From Melampsora larici-populina 98AG31 (lineage: Eukaryota > Basidiomycota > Pucciniomycetes > Pucciniales > Melampsoraceae): 59,871 nucleotides of DNA. A program made the position numbers and the translations under genes. Location of the stretch: assembly GCF_000204055.1 (NCBI RefSeq), contig NW_006768813.1, forward strand, positions 493,705-553,575, written 5' to 3'. Under the pieces are notes generated by a model. It searched no databases, was not told the origin of the DNA, and saw only the letters and a list, made by a program, of their open reading frames with translations. Below are positions 1 to 10,082 of the stretch, in pieces. Within the stretch, counting starts at the first letter, position 1, and each line of letters begins with the position of its first letter.

Positions 1-138
1 TCCCACTGTGGGAAACACTATGAGAGGCTAAACTACTGGGTGAATTGTCATTCCCACAGTGGGGAAACTATGTTTCACACGGTGGGAATGACAATTCAGG
101 GAGTGGGTTGGCCTCTCATAGTGTTTCCCACAGTGGGG
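1..138. repeat. Foldback (hairpin) repeat, probably the end of a MITE
   Basis: Bases 1-28 pair with 111-138 as an inverted repeat with one mismatch, and 41-57 pair perfectly with 82-98. Most of the segment therefore folds into one long hairpin around short CCCACTGTGGG palindromes. There is no coding potential; the ORF across it is an artefact. The left end may lie outside the window. The core palindrome is a relative of the CCCACATGTGGG repeats at 37-42 kb. Confidence 0.75.
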
Positions 139-542
139 AAATTTTTTCACACTTAAGGAATTTGACCCGTGTGAAAAACAAATCCAAATCTGAATGCCTC
201 AGGTGTGAAAGATGCCAAAGTTACTTTATCAATTTATTTTTCACTCAACGTATGCACAGCTTATCATTGCAAATGAAATTTTCACCTCGGGATAAATTTA
301 TCTATCACCTCAGATAAAACTTGGCCCAAAAGTCCACCTGACCTGAGTGAGTCTAACTTGGTAATGGTTCTCTTACTACTCAGTTGGGGCTTCTGGGGGC
401 TTCTGCTATTTGTCAATAAACCTCGATGAACGTTTTTGACTTGTCAGGTATGAGTCTTTACAAGCATGATGTAGACAATTTATACAAATTTATACAATAT
501 TTATTTCGCAGGTCTGCACGTATCAGTAAAATTCCATCAGGG
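139..542. other. Intergenic, no gene seen
   Basis: AT-rich sequence between the foldback repeat and the 3' end of the minus-strand FAR1-OTU gene. Only short unsupported ORFs occur. It should include that gene's 3' untranslated region, but I cannot point to a specific terminator. Confidence 0.5.
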
Positions 543-3392
543 TTATTCGGTATCTGTATCAGAAGTTACAGAAACCGAGTTTGCACGTGGGTGAGTTTTT
601 TCTGTTTGATCGGCGATCCACTCCCTCTGCCATTTTGAAAAACAGAATACATCTATGTTATCAATATACAACTCAGACCAATCGTTGGCAATGGGTAGGT
701 GCAGATTCGTCCACTCTGGATGAAGGAAAGGTATGGGTGTGGAGCTGGATAGGTGGATATCGAGGTGGATGAAGTGAGAGCGCCTGATGAAACCTATGAT
801 GATGGGTGAAACATTCCGGTCGAGTGGTGAAAAACATGGAAATACAACTGTAGACATCGCATCAGAAGGGTTGTAATATATAACAGGGCGCTGATATGTA
901 TTAGCTATGATAAAAGCACCGGAAGGCATGGGATACCATTGACTATGGTCTGTTATGAGATCCTTTGTGTCCAAAATTGAAGTGATGCGGGTGATGTCAA
1001 TGTTGTCACCTGAGATGACAGGTAAATTTTGCTGGTACCAGTCGTATTTTGAGTGAACATGTTCTGAAAGCTCCAGTCGAACTGATGTTCCTTCATCTTC
1101 GTTTCGTCCAATGGATACTGCCACAGCTGCAAACGCACAAAGTCCTAGGCCGGGTACATCAGTGGCCGATTTGATAAAAGGGAATATATAACGAGGGATA
1201 TCTTCGAGGAAGGGCCATTGCTGTACCAATGATAAAGGTTGAGTCAGTGTAACTTTTTCAATATTACAACTATGAATGAAGATATCTACCTGCAACACCG
1301 TCATTTCAATCTGTTCTGCCTGTTTTAATTCTTCTGGTGACACATGTTTCAGGTACTGATCAACGGGATGGAGTAATTGGTGTGAGGGAAATGGAGACAC
1401 GATTGAAAGTTGGAAGTGATTATATTACACACTTTGGATTTTTGCAACCGCCTGCTTTTACACGCTTCCTTGCTCGAACCGTCTGCAGTATCGGTCTGGT
1501 CAATCACAGCTTTGCTGGTCTCTGTCAACGCTGTCTGGGCTTTTAAGGGTTCTGCATTAGCAGAGGCTGGGCGGATGATACTTGTAATTATCATACCTTT
1601 GGTTGTCCATCATCAGTGGTGACCTTGGTTTCTTCAGCAGCTTTGCGTCGTGCAGAGACTCTCGTAGGAAGTTGAAGGCCATCATCATCGATCTTGCGCT
1701 TGCGAGATTTAGATTTAGCTTTGGGTGCTTGTGAGGTACCGTGGGTATCTGCAATGAATGTATCGACCTTCGGATTATCCTGCGAGGCTGGCAATCCTAC
1801 ATGTACCGCTTGTTGGGTGAAAACTATCGGACTCGGTTCAATATGGTTGTGATCGACTTTTTCATGCTTCAAGGGTATATCATACGGATCAAACATGGGG
1901 AGTGGTGAAGAAGCAGATTCTGCAAAGTTTGTTTGCAAGTTAGCTATATGTAATAATAGTATTTTGTGCATGAATATAAAAATATCAACAACTTACCTTT
2001 TTCTACTAGAGAGGTACTAGCGGGACAAATTTGGGGAAGTAACCGATTGATAATAGTTGCATTGGTTAAGGTGCTTGAGGTTAGCTCGTGCTCCTTCACT
2101 GATTGACATCCCTTTGACTTTGATGAAGGATCATCGTGGTGTAAATTGGTTCGTTCATCATCCGTTGGTCTATTTACTGTTGGGTTGTGTGGTGGTTGAG
2201 TCAATTGAAAGGATGATGGAATTGGACTGGCATGCACTTGGATTAATGAATTAATGACATTAAGATCGTCCGCTTGATGAGATGAACAATCCGATCGAGT
2301 TGGAGGAATCGTTATGTCTGCAACGCCGGAAAGGGTATGATCAGGAGTTCGATTTTCTGGTAAGGCCTGGGTGGTTGCGATAGGACTGTTGTGCGCTGAG
2401 ATGATTTGAGCTGGTTGTGATTTTCGTGTTTCTTGGTAGGAAGAAGGGCGCTTGACGGCGTCAGTGGATTGGTTTTCGGTGGGTCGTGCAGGACACTCGA
2501 CTTCTGAGTTGGAAGGCACAGTGAGATTTGGGTGGGTGTCCGATTGCTGTGAAGTCAGATCTCCTGATGTGATTTGAGTTCGAGTGCTGTCTTTGACGTT
2601 GGGTGCTTTCTTTGTTCTCCTTTCATCATTGGGATCGGACTCTAAGCCATCTGGGGTTGGAATGGGCGAGGGAATATCTACTTTTGAGGCGACTGTCTTG
2701 AGACCTAAACCTGTAACTTGGGCTTTTGGCAAAGGCGGATCCGGTTCAACCTTTCCATGTGATTCAGACATGAGATCACGTGCAATTTCGCAGTCGCGTA
2801 GGAAGCGCTCCAGGAGACGGGCTCGGGTACCGGCCGTAAGTTGATCCAACTGGGTGAGTAGAGTGTTGTACTGACTTGTGGTTGGTTGCGAGTGCGATTG
2901 CGAGGTGAGTTGAGCAGGGTGGGATGGTTGTGGTTTTTCAGATTCGACCTGGCCGTTGTCGATTTCATTGTCGATTGGTTGTTTGCGGCTCTTCGGTGGT
3001 TTTCGGACAACTGGGGGTTTTGAATGTGGAGGATGATCATGTGTACCAACAATGATCTCGACTCGCCATTGGTGTGTGGTTGGAGAACGGCGTGCAATCA
3101 CCTTGTATGGGCAGGTTTTGGCGACAGTTGGCAGAGAAGCGGTGGATGGGTTGGTCGATGCCTTGGTCTTGTGTCCGTGTGGCCCTAAACTACACTTGTA
3201 TTTCATGTGGTTCTTGCGGGTGTCGCCTATGGAGATCTCAAATCCGTTATGTGCGGCATGAGTGAATATGTACGTTTCAATCAATGTCAGATCAGGATAA
3301 GTTGTATCGGTGGACGGTGGAGGTATGGGGTTGGGGTAATTGAATGGGTTTGAGTTAGAATTGGTGATCGTTGGTTTGTTGAGGTGGCTCAT
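543..3392 (-). CDS. FAR1-type zinc DNA-binding plus OTU-like cysteine protease protein (copy 1)
   Basis: Multi-exon gene. Exon 1 (3392-1997) starts at MSHLNKPTITN and carries a FAR1/WRKY-GCM1-like domain at about residues 38-125: Cys in KCSLG, Cys in TCPYK and the HDH pair in THDHPP form the CC-HH zinc set. A proline/serine/threonine-rich linker follows, with a helix near LLERFLRDCEIARDLM. Exon 2 is 1919-1597 (donor GTATGA; basic stretch KSKSRKRKID). Further exons lie at about 1590-1350 and about 1350-1296. A 75-bp in-frame intron (1295-1221) precedes the last exon, 1220-543. The C-terminal domain has Cys in GLGLCAF, the ANTYQRPVIYY strand and His in RSHFIHLDI, the order expected of an OTU fold. 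The usual Asp before the Cys is absent. It is homologous over its length to the gene at 38504-40784. FAR1 plus OTU suggests descent from a MULE transposase that lost its catalytic core. Exon borders 1350-1600 are uncertain. Confidence 0.7.
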
Positions 3393-3818
3393 GTTTGAGG
3401 AGTATGGATAGTCGAAGTGGTGGTGTGCAGAGGTAATGGTTTGGCTTGAAGTGTAGTGGGAAGGATTTTATTGCGGTGGGGTGAATCCGTTAATTGGGTT
3501 GGTCATTTTGTTGGGAAAAACAATTGGGTGGGTGGTGGGAATATGTGTATGTAAAGTTGGGTGGACATGTTATCTCTGTTGTGTGAATGGGTCATCTGTG
3601 TTTAAGTGTGCCCATAGGTGGCCACTGTGTGAATCTGGTATGTAGTGCGTGTGTACTGGGTGGGTGAGGATGGGTGAAAGGGTGACTTGTCTGAATTTAG
3701 ATGACAAGTCAGCTATTCCAGAGTGCTGGGAGTTCTGTGCAGCAGACTACGGTACAACACCGTAGCATTTCACACAGATGTCACGATGTTTCATCGTGGG
3801 ATCTGTAACACACAGGTG
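3393..3818. other. Upstream region of FAR1-OTU copy 1, G/T-rich
   Basis: This stretch is rich in GTGGG and GTGTG runs on the plus strand, so C/A-rich on the strand of the gene it precedes. It presumably contains that gene's promoter and 5' leader. No TATA box or defined operator stands out, and no gene is seen. Confidence 0.4.
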
Positions 3819-4063
3819 ATATAGCTCCAGCTGCCTTGGTCTTGCCGGAATTTCTCATTTCGAGCCCCGTCTTTTGGCTCTTCCTCTTCTCCTGAGGATT
3901 GCCCATTTGGGATTTTTGGAAAGGGATATGGAAAGGGATTTGGGTAAAACACTTGGATATAGCTCCAGTTGCCTCGGCCATGCCGGATGTGCCCTCCCGG
4001 GACTTAAAACTTGGATATAGCTCCAGCAGCCTTGGCTTTGCCGGGTGTGCCCTTCCGGGACTT
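3819..4063. repeat. Three related copies of a ~58-bp repeat
   Basis: The phrase GATATAGCTCCAG followed by GCC, TTGG or TCGG and TGCCGG recurs at about 3822, 3957 and 4014. The second and third copies are adjacent and continue with TGTGCCCT and CCGGGACTT. The first copy is shortened. Short ORFs across the region simply reflect the repeat. Confidence 0.7.
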
Positions 4064-4223
4064 CTATAAAACGGTGTGTGTTGGACAAGAGGACAGGAGG
4101 ACGAGTGTACCATGTGACGTAGGGAACGGTGAATGGATGGAGAAGGAGGTGTGTGACGGTGGATGGGACGGAATAACTCCTGGTTGGGGCGACGGGGTGT
4201 AGGTAGGTTTCTCTTTTACTTAC

Positions 4224-4605
4224 CGTCAGGTTGGTGGTCTCTCCTGGTATCACTGCCTTTTTCCTCGTCTGTCAGTTCGCTATCGCTCGCTGACAATTCC
4301 TTCTCTTGCCTGATTCTTGCATGTTGGTTCGCTGCAGGTGTTCCGAAAGGGCAGATCAATCCCGCCGGTCCGAAGTTGCCTGGTTTGGTGCATTCTGGAT
4401 CCGGATTACTAGCGACGTCTTCAAAGACCACTTTGTCGTCCTCGTTCTGATCGCGTGCGGGTTGTTCGTCCTCACCGTTGTCGTGATGGCTTCCGCTGGC
4501 TCGGTTCCTGGACCTGCTCCTGAGTCGTGGACCGGTTTCGCCATTTCTTACTGCTTCCACTGCCCGCCTTCTGTACTCAGCCAATTCTTCTACAAAAGTT
4601 ACCAT
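4224..4605 (-). CDS. Hypothetical charged protein, 5' exon
   Basis: An open reading frame from ATG at 4605 runs about 127 codons to a good donor (GTAAGT at 4223-4218). The product is charged and low in complexity: an N-terminal helix (EELAEYRRRAVEAV), an arginine/serine stretch, an acidic stretch, and a conserved-looking PDPECTKPGNFGPAGLICP segment. I do not recognise the family; a retroelement gag-like protein is possible. No convincing downstream exon was found, because the sequence beyond the donor is the short-repeat region, so this may be a truncated gene. Confidence 0.35.
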
Positions 4606-5579
4606 ATTTCGAGTACCGGCTAGGTGTTCTCTGATTTGTATAACTTTGAGTTTCTTCTTTATGATCTATTTGTGAATGAAATCAGATAGAACAAGTATTG
4701 CAAGTCGTAGTCGAACAGATGGACTTTCTGAGTTCCGAGGCTAGTTGATCGTGGCGTGCGAAAGTGAGAATGAACTTTCACTGCGAGAGGTGAAAAGTTT
4801 TCTGCACGCCACTGCTGGCGAGCTATAAGCATATGCTAATAGCTACTACAACGTGCGCCTCCTTCATGGACCTTACCGTCAAGTCGTGCCTTGGTTGACG
4901 GTACCAAACTCATTGGTTCAAAAGATTGTACACATGAATCAATATCGCAGTTAGGTACAGTTTCAATGATTTGTTGTGTTGCTTTTGAAGATGCATCGAG
5001 ATCTTGAAAGACAACAAACATATCAAGCAAATCAATTGACACTAATGCAAAGTTTCCGAGTACGTTGTTAATCTCGTGATTTGGTCCGTGGATCGATTTC
5101 ATAGAGTATCATACACAAAATTATAAAAATGTAGAAAGCGATTCATTCAAGATTGTTGGATACGGGTATTTCTTTCGTTAGCTGCTTCAAGATATCTCAG
5201 ATCGTCTCGGATAGGTAGGCAGGTAGAATGGTGAATTGATAAATATTTCGGTCCAGTCCTAGACCCTGGCAAGAAATCAGTTGTAGCTATTGAAAACAGG
5301 AAGATGATGAATAGTGATGAGGAAAATTAGATAGGTTGAGTGGATTGATTGAAAAACCGACTTTGTCATTTAGATATGCATCTTTGATGTAATCATCCAA
5401 TCCACGATCCCAAGTTTTTTTGACCAGATATCTACATCATGATCAAGGATTTTAAAAATCAGCTTGATTGAATAGATGTTGGGATTGAGATAAGTTTGGG
5501 TAAATGAAAAGCTTACCTCAGTTCTAGTACAAATCAAATACCTGTTTTCAGTGGGTGGGGATACAGGCTCAGATCACAA
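4606..5579. other. No gene recognised
   Basis: AT-rich sequence. One 88-codon minus-strand ORF (5102-4836) has no motif I know. The segment may include decayed 3' parts of the Nudix-like gene to its right, but I cannot trace them. Confidence 0.4.
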
Positions 5580-6000
5580 TTGATTAGTAGATACAGGATT
5601 CAAAATCCATTCCTACTTCTTCATATGTTTCTCTTAATGCATAAAATTGATATCTTCATCTTCTGGTTTCATACAAACACCTGGAGATACTAAATTTGAT
5701 GATCAACAAACATTTGATCTTGTCAAGTGTTTGATACATAAATAAAACTTCTGCTGTTGAATTTGGAACCCATGATTTTGAAAAGAGTTCATTGAAGGTT
5801 GAATTTACATTTGGTTTTAGATTGATTGGAATGAGAAATTTAGATTTGAATAGATTTTCTTGAATTCAATTTAAAGTGGAATGTATAGGATTTAATGTTG
5901 CTTGATCTAAAGCCGGAATGGTTGAAGGCGTTGAAGATGAAGGTGATTGAGGTGAACTTGATGATAAAGTAATAAGCAATGATGTCCTTCAGGCAAATGT
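5580..6000 (-). pseudogene. Nudix hydrolase remnant
   Basis: Minus-strand translation shows a Nudix-box piece, ALRETYEEVGMD (around 5640-5605), fitting the R-E-x-x-E-E-x-G core. The preceding segment SPGVCMKPEDED (5687-5652), which resembles the PGG-containing loop before the box, is in another frame with a stop between. Upstream on the same strand is a serine/proline-rich stretch (SSSPQSPSSSTPS) and a segment resembling a Nudix N-terminal region. Nudix enzymes hydrolyse nucleoside diphosphates linked to another group. This copy is broken by at least one frameshift and several stops and cannot be functional. Confidence 0.55.
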
Positions 6001-6281
6001 GAGAATAGTTGATAATAAGTCTTGTAAACTTGTACGCAGATTGAGTGTGATTGGCAGTGGTGAGTATTCCTGGATAATTTCAATATCTAATTCCAGTAAG
6101 GCAAGACGGTGCGGCGGATAAATGGTATCATTTGAAAATGAATGAGTATAGCAGGGGATGTAAACAGCCTAACTCCACTCTCTAAGTTCACTCTTCTTAG
6201 ACATGAATTATATTCATACATGTTAAGTGATTTATATATCACATCTTTTACTTATGATTGATATATTTTATCACCATCCTT
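6001..6281. other. Intergenic, no gene seen
   Basis: AT-rich spacer between the Nudix remnant and the 3' part of the DIRS-type retrotransposon. Nothing further was recognised. Confidence 0.4.
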
Positions 6282-6313
6282 GCTCTTTCCTTGCCTCAAG
6301 GTGAGGAAAGAGC
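6282..6313. repeat. Perfect 10-bp-stem hairpin
   Basis: GCTCTTTCCT and AGGAAAGAGC flank a 12-base loop, about 400 bases downstream of the recombinase stop. It could be a terminal or transcript-end structure of the DIRS-type element; this is inferred from position only. Confidence 0.5.
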
Positions 6314-6707
6314 TAAATGGGAAAGCGCGCGAAGCGGGCTGTCGGATTGGTTTTCTCAAACCAAGATTATGGTTTGCCTGAACCAAATCTTTGGTTTCGA
6401 TAACCAAGCGTTGGTTTTTGAAACCAACCTCCTTAAGCTCGTCTTTCGGGTTTCCTTTGCCAGTTAGATGGGGTTTTCCCGTTGACCCTCTTCCGAGGAA
6501 GGTATGGTGCAGTCATGCCGTCCTTGGCCTGACGGGCAACCCCATTTACTGCATGGCTAAACCATCTGGCGCTGTACTTCAACAAGCTTCCAGAAGTACG
6601 TTTCGGAAGTTTTCCCCTGCACGCGCTGCGTTGAGTTATAAAGTTTGAGTTTCATTTGACACTCTGCATATATTACCAAAACCTTATTTCTGGAACTAAT
6701 GGTAGAC
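6314..6707. other. 3' region of the DIRS-type element
   Basis: No gene. Several TTGGTTT/AAACCA blocks (6350-6440) form overlapping inverted repeats. A longer imperfect inverted repeat surrounds GATGGGGTTTTCCCGT (about 6468) and ACGGGCAACCCCAT (about 6532). These are candidates for the element's terminal structure. Confidence 0.4.
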
Positions 6708-7784
6708 TCAATTGTTCAGTTTGATGGTATCTAAAAACAACTTCGTTTTTCGTATTTCTTCCTCCGTAAATTCTTTTATATAACACTTGAAAGATTCTGA
6801 CTTCCATCGTCCGACTTTCTTAATAACCTCCTCTTTTGTTCCCAAATTCGCTCGTAAAGAGGCACCTCCTACACGAAAGGAGTGTCCAGACCATTTGTCT
6901 AAAGTAGCTTTTCCCCACACTTTCTCTACATGTTTTATGAAAACCCTTTTAATCAAAAGTCCCTCTCCGCATTGGAACAAGAACAATTCTCTTCCCTTTT
7001 CTGGATTTCTCTTGAGAATCCTTTCCAGGGCTTTTACCGGATCGAGAACGGAGGGTTGTGCTTGTAAGTGAATAATTTGAATTTCGTTTGGCGAAGCCGT
7101 TTTTCCTTTCCGCAAATGAATCTTTGCCCACTTCCCCTTTCCAGATTCACCAAATTCAACATGATGATTTAAGATCGCTCCATCTGACTTCTTGGTTCTG
7201 AATATTTCACCTAACCAAATCATACCCCAGAAAGCTACTAAACCGATGTCTGCTACCAAGTCATGGGTTTCTGATTTTCCATACGATTCCACTAGTAATT
7301 TATAAAGCTTCTGTACCGTGACTGGCCTCTTACTAGATTCTAACACGATGCCTTCTTCTTCCCGCTTTGTAGCTCGTATCAACATTTTGATTATATCGTT
7401 ATCGACGGTGATTTTCTTGAGATGTTTCACAATATGCCAGGCGTTTATGCCGTCGATATATTTATCAATCGTTTTAGCTACGATTGGCTTCTTTGGTGGG
7501 TTAGGCACATCTACTTTTGTTCTTCCCGCCCAAGTGATAAAACCGTATATCTCCTGATTGCTTATTGGCTCGTTCTCATCAAATTTTCTCCCTGTCGATT
7601 CTACATAAGCGATATACTTCGATAAGCCTGATGAATAACCGGAAAGAGTTGTTCTGGCCCAGCTTCCGATAGCTAAATGTGCCCCTGGTTTTGACGACTT
7701 CTTAGCTGCTCTGCCAAAATAACCTGGGACGTCGTCTGGGTGAGACGTTGCGTGGTTCCGACGTATCTTCTTTTGCTGGGGCAT
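6708..7784 (-). CDS. Tyrosine recombinase of DIRS/Ngaro-type element (probably inactive)
   Basis: A 358-residue protein from ATG at 7784. Residues 25-130 resemble the core-binding domain (TLSGYSSGLSKYIAYV). The catalytic domain follows, with HSFR (the H-x-x-R box, about residue 303), GRW (about 328) and the candidate nucleophile Tyr in FKCYIKEF (about 335). It would integrate the element's DNA circle. At the position where the family has the first catalytic Arg, before LGE, this copy has Trp (TGG, plus-strand 7217-7215), one C-to-T step from CGG. If that alignment is right the enzyme is dead although the frame is intact. Confidence 0.8.
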   Translation of the reverse strand: MPQQKKIRRNHATSHPDDVPGYFGRAAKKSSKPGAHLAIGSWARTTLSGYSSGLSKYIAYVESTGRKFDENEPISNQEIYGFITWAGRTKVDVPNPPKKPIVAKTIDKYIDGINAWHIVKHLKKITVDNDIIKMLIRATKREEEGIVLESSKRPVTVQKLYKLLVESYGKSETHDLVADIGLVAFWGMIWLGEIFRTKKSDGAILNHHVEFGESGKGKWAKIHLRKGKTASPNEIQIIHLQAQPSVLDPVKALERILKRNPEKGRELFLFQCGEGLLIKRVFIKHVEKVWGKATLDKWSGHSFRVGGASLRANLGTKEEVIKKVGRWKSESFKCYIKEFTEEEIRKTKLFLDTIKLNN

Positions 7785-8067
7785 TGTCTGGTCCGTACTG
7801 AAATGGTTACGAACCTGTCATTTTCTCTTGGACCAGACTTTTGATCGCTTCCGTTCCTAGGAGCTCCCTTCTAATCCGAGTGTCGTCATTTTATCTGTCT
7901 CACCCTCTCTCCCGAGTTGGAGGTTGGGGTTCTCATTGGACTATACGGATCTCACGAAGACTTCGACACGGTTCACCGTCTCTTGTCGCTTACTACCAAT
8001 GGCTTGTCTTGAACTCAAGGTTTTTAATCAGCTCGCTCTTAGCGGCTTTTGTGGGTGCTTCTACGTC
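7785..8067. other. Spacer between recombinase and RT genes
   Basis: 284 bases without a convincing minus-strand frame. The plus-strand ORF crossing it is a shadow. An intron or re-initiation may link the two genes; I cannot tell which. Confidence 0.4.
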
Positions 8068-9963
8068 TTACATTTGTTGCAAAAATCTATGTAAATCTCC
8101 AGGTAAGTCTATCCACAACTTATCCATTTTCCTTTTCCTTGACACCTTTCCTCTGGACAGTGCATCGGCTGCGTTATCCGCTGACACTACCCTCTTTGCT
8201 GTAACTGCGTACTGCTTAGATATGAGGCGTTCTTGTATAACCTTCCATTCCGTGTTCACAAGGGGATCCTTCGATTTCCCGTTTACCACTGCATTTTCCG
8301 TTACGGTGTTATCTGTCAGGACTGAGTAATTTCGTCCTTCCACCTTTTCCAACAACTCTATCATCAAAAGTCCTATTCGTATGGCGACAGTCTCAGCCCA
8401 CGCAATTCCGCGTCTGTCTCCGTTTTCGTCTGGGTCTCTCCATCCATCTTTCAATTTAAATTGTGACCATCTCTTTCCAATAATCACCCCGATTCCGTAA
8501 GAGGTTGAAGCGTCACCTACCCAGCCGACGTTCCGGACTTCGGGTTTCGGGATGACCCGTAAAGGATCAGCTTTGGTTAATGTTTCCAACCAAATTTGTA
8601 AGTCTTCCTTGATTTCCGGAGATAGATGTCGCAGCGCGTACTTATTCCCCCAGTTTTTCATCATTCGATAGATTGCCGATGTGTATACTCTCATTTGTGG
8701 AAAAACAAATGTAATGTGGTTCAGTCTACCCACCAGCACCTCGGTATTTTTAAAGGATTGCTTCTCCTTGTGTGCGTATTCTTTTATTTGTTCCATCCTT
8801 AATTCTATCTTCTCCGTTGGTAAGCACACCGTTTTGTCTTCTCCATTCCAAATAAAACCTAAATATTTTTGTTCTGCGCTGAATTCTCTCCACTTCTTTT
8901 CATTAGTTTCAACGCCTAATTCCTGACTGGCTGCTGCTATCTGACGCATGGTAGTTGTGTTTGACCCGTCCGCCGGTTTGACGAAAAGGGTGTCGTCCAC
9001 CCAACAAAAGCCTTTAAGTAAGTTAAATTTTATGATCATTATTTCTTTCCATGCTTCAGCGGCTTCCCCAAAAGTACCGCATCCTCCTACTCCGCCAAAC
9101 TGAACTCTCGTGTCGACGTAAACGTAATCTTCGAAATCTAGAATCATTAGGAATCTCCACTGGTCCATTGCAACCGGTATTTGGCGATAGGCCTTTGCCC
9201 AGTCAAAGACGCCTAAAACCAGTTTTCCTTTGTAAGTTGTTATAAACCAGGCGACTGATTTGAAATCATCCCATGTGGTTTCAAAGTCATCCTTATCTAC
9301 CCTAAAGTTTACTGACTCAATTTCTGGGTCGTCCTCAGGATAAGACAAGTTACTTATTGGACGAAAGGAACCGTCTCCGTTTACCACCGCGCCTAACGGG
9401 TTAGTGCGAAAGAAGCCAAATTTCCTGTAAGTTTCTTCCTTCGTCCAAGGCCCAAACATCCTACCTTGTTCTACTTCGAGTTTAAAGTTTTCTTCTATTT
9501 TTTCCCTTGCTAATAAGGCTGATTTGTGATTTTTTGGGCAGAAGAATCGCATTCCTTGTATTTTAGCGTTCCGGATTCCTTGGTCAAAACCGTGCTCGAA
9601 CCCTCTCATAATGTGACGATATTTCCGATCCAGACGGTACCGCCTTAACTCTTCTCTCCATGCCGATAGGTTCATCTCGCACGAAGGTTGTTCTGGCCAC
9701 ACCCGTCCTGTCTTTCTTAACCCTGGGGTATCCTTATCCCATGGTTCTGGGATTCGTACTGATCTTTGACAAAGATCAAGGGCAGGGCTAGCGTTTGATG
9801 TCTGAGTTGTTAGACTTTGGGGTGACGACTTCATGAAAGGACGTGTGTCCCGGGCATTGGTTTCTGATGCGGGCGATGGGGCTTGGTCTGTCTCTCTTTG
9901 GTTACAAAGAGGGTCCTCAGCTAACCTTTGCGTGGGGTTCTTAGGCAATGGGGATCTAGTCAA
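8068..9963 (-). CDS. Reverse transcriptase-RNase H of DIRS/Ngaro-type element
   Basis: 631 codons counted from a TTG at 9963. The first ATG is at 9834, so the true start may be there or created by splicing from the gag side. RT motifs in order are FRPISNLSYP, LGVFDWAKAYRQIP, FGGVGGCGTFGEA and the catalytic CWVDDTLFV (Y/F-x-D-D variant). RNase H follows, with the acidic residues in GWVGDASTS, WAETVA, LTDNT and SADNAADALSR. The frame is uninterrupted and all catalytic aspartates are present. It would copy element RNA into DNA with the gag product; transcription runs from the right. Confidence 0.85.
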   Translation of the reverse strand: MTRSPLPKNPTQRLAEDPLCNQRETDQAPSPASETNARDTRPFMKSSPQSLTTQTSNASPALDLCQRSVRIPEPWDKDTPGLRKTGRVWPEQPSCEMNLSAWREELRRYRLDRKYRHIMRGFEHGFDQGIRNAKIQGMRFFCPKNHKSALLAREKIEENFKLEVEQGRMFGPWTKEETYRKFGFFRTNPLGAVVNGDGSFRPISNLSYPEDDPEIESVNFRVDKDDFETTWDDFKSVAWFITTYKGKLVLGVFDWAKAYRQIPVAMDQWRFLMILDFEDYVYVDTRVQFGGVGGCGTFGEAAEAWKEIMIIKFNLLKGFCWVDDTLFVKPADGSNTTTMRQIAAASQELGVETNEKKWREFSAEQKYLGFIWNGEDKTVCLPTEKIELRMEQIKEYAHKEKQSFKNTEVLVGRLNHITFVFPQMRVYTSAIYRMMKNWGNKYALRHLSPEIKEDLQIWLETLTKADPLRVIPKPEVRNVGWVGDASTSYGIGVIIGKRWSQFKLKDGWRDPDENGDRRGIAWAETVAIRIGLLMIELLEKVEGRNYSVLTDNTVTENAVVNGKSKDPLVNTEWKVIQERLISKQYAVTAKRVVSADNAADALSRGKVSRKRKMDKLWIDLPGDLHRFLQQM

Positions 9964-10082
9964 TTTTGGAACACGGTTTTGTTAAAAAACACGTTAGTCA
10001 CTATTCTCTCTTGTGGCAATTGTCTCTTGGACTTCATTTCAACCACGTATGTGTGACGCAACGCCGCATTGGACAATCAAGC

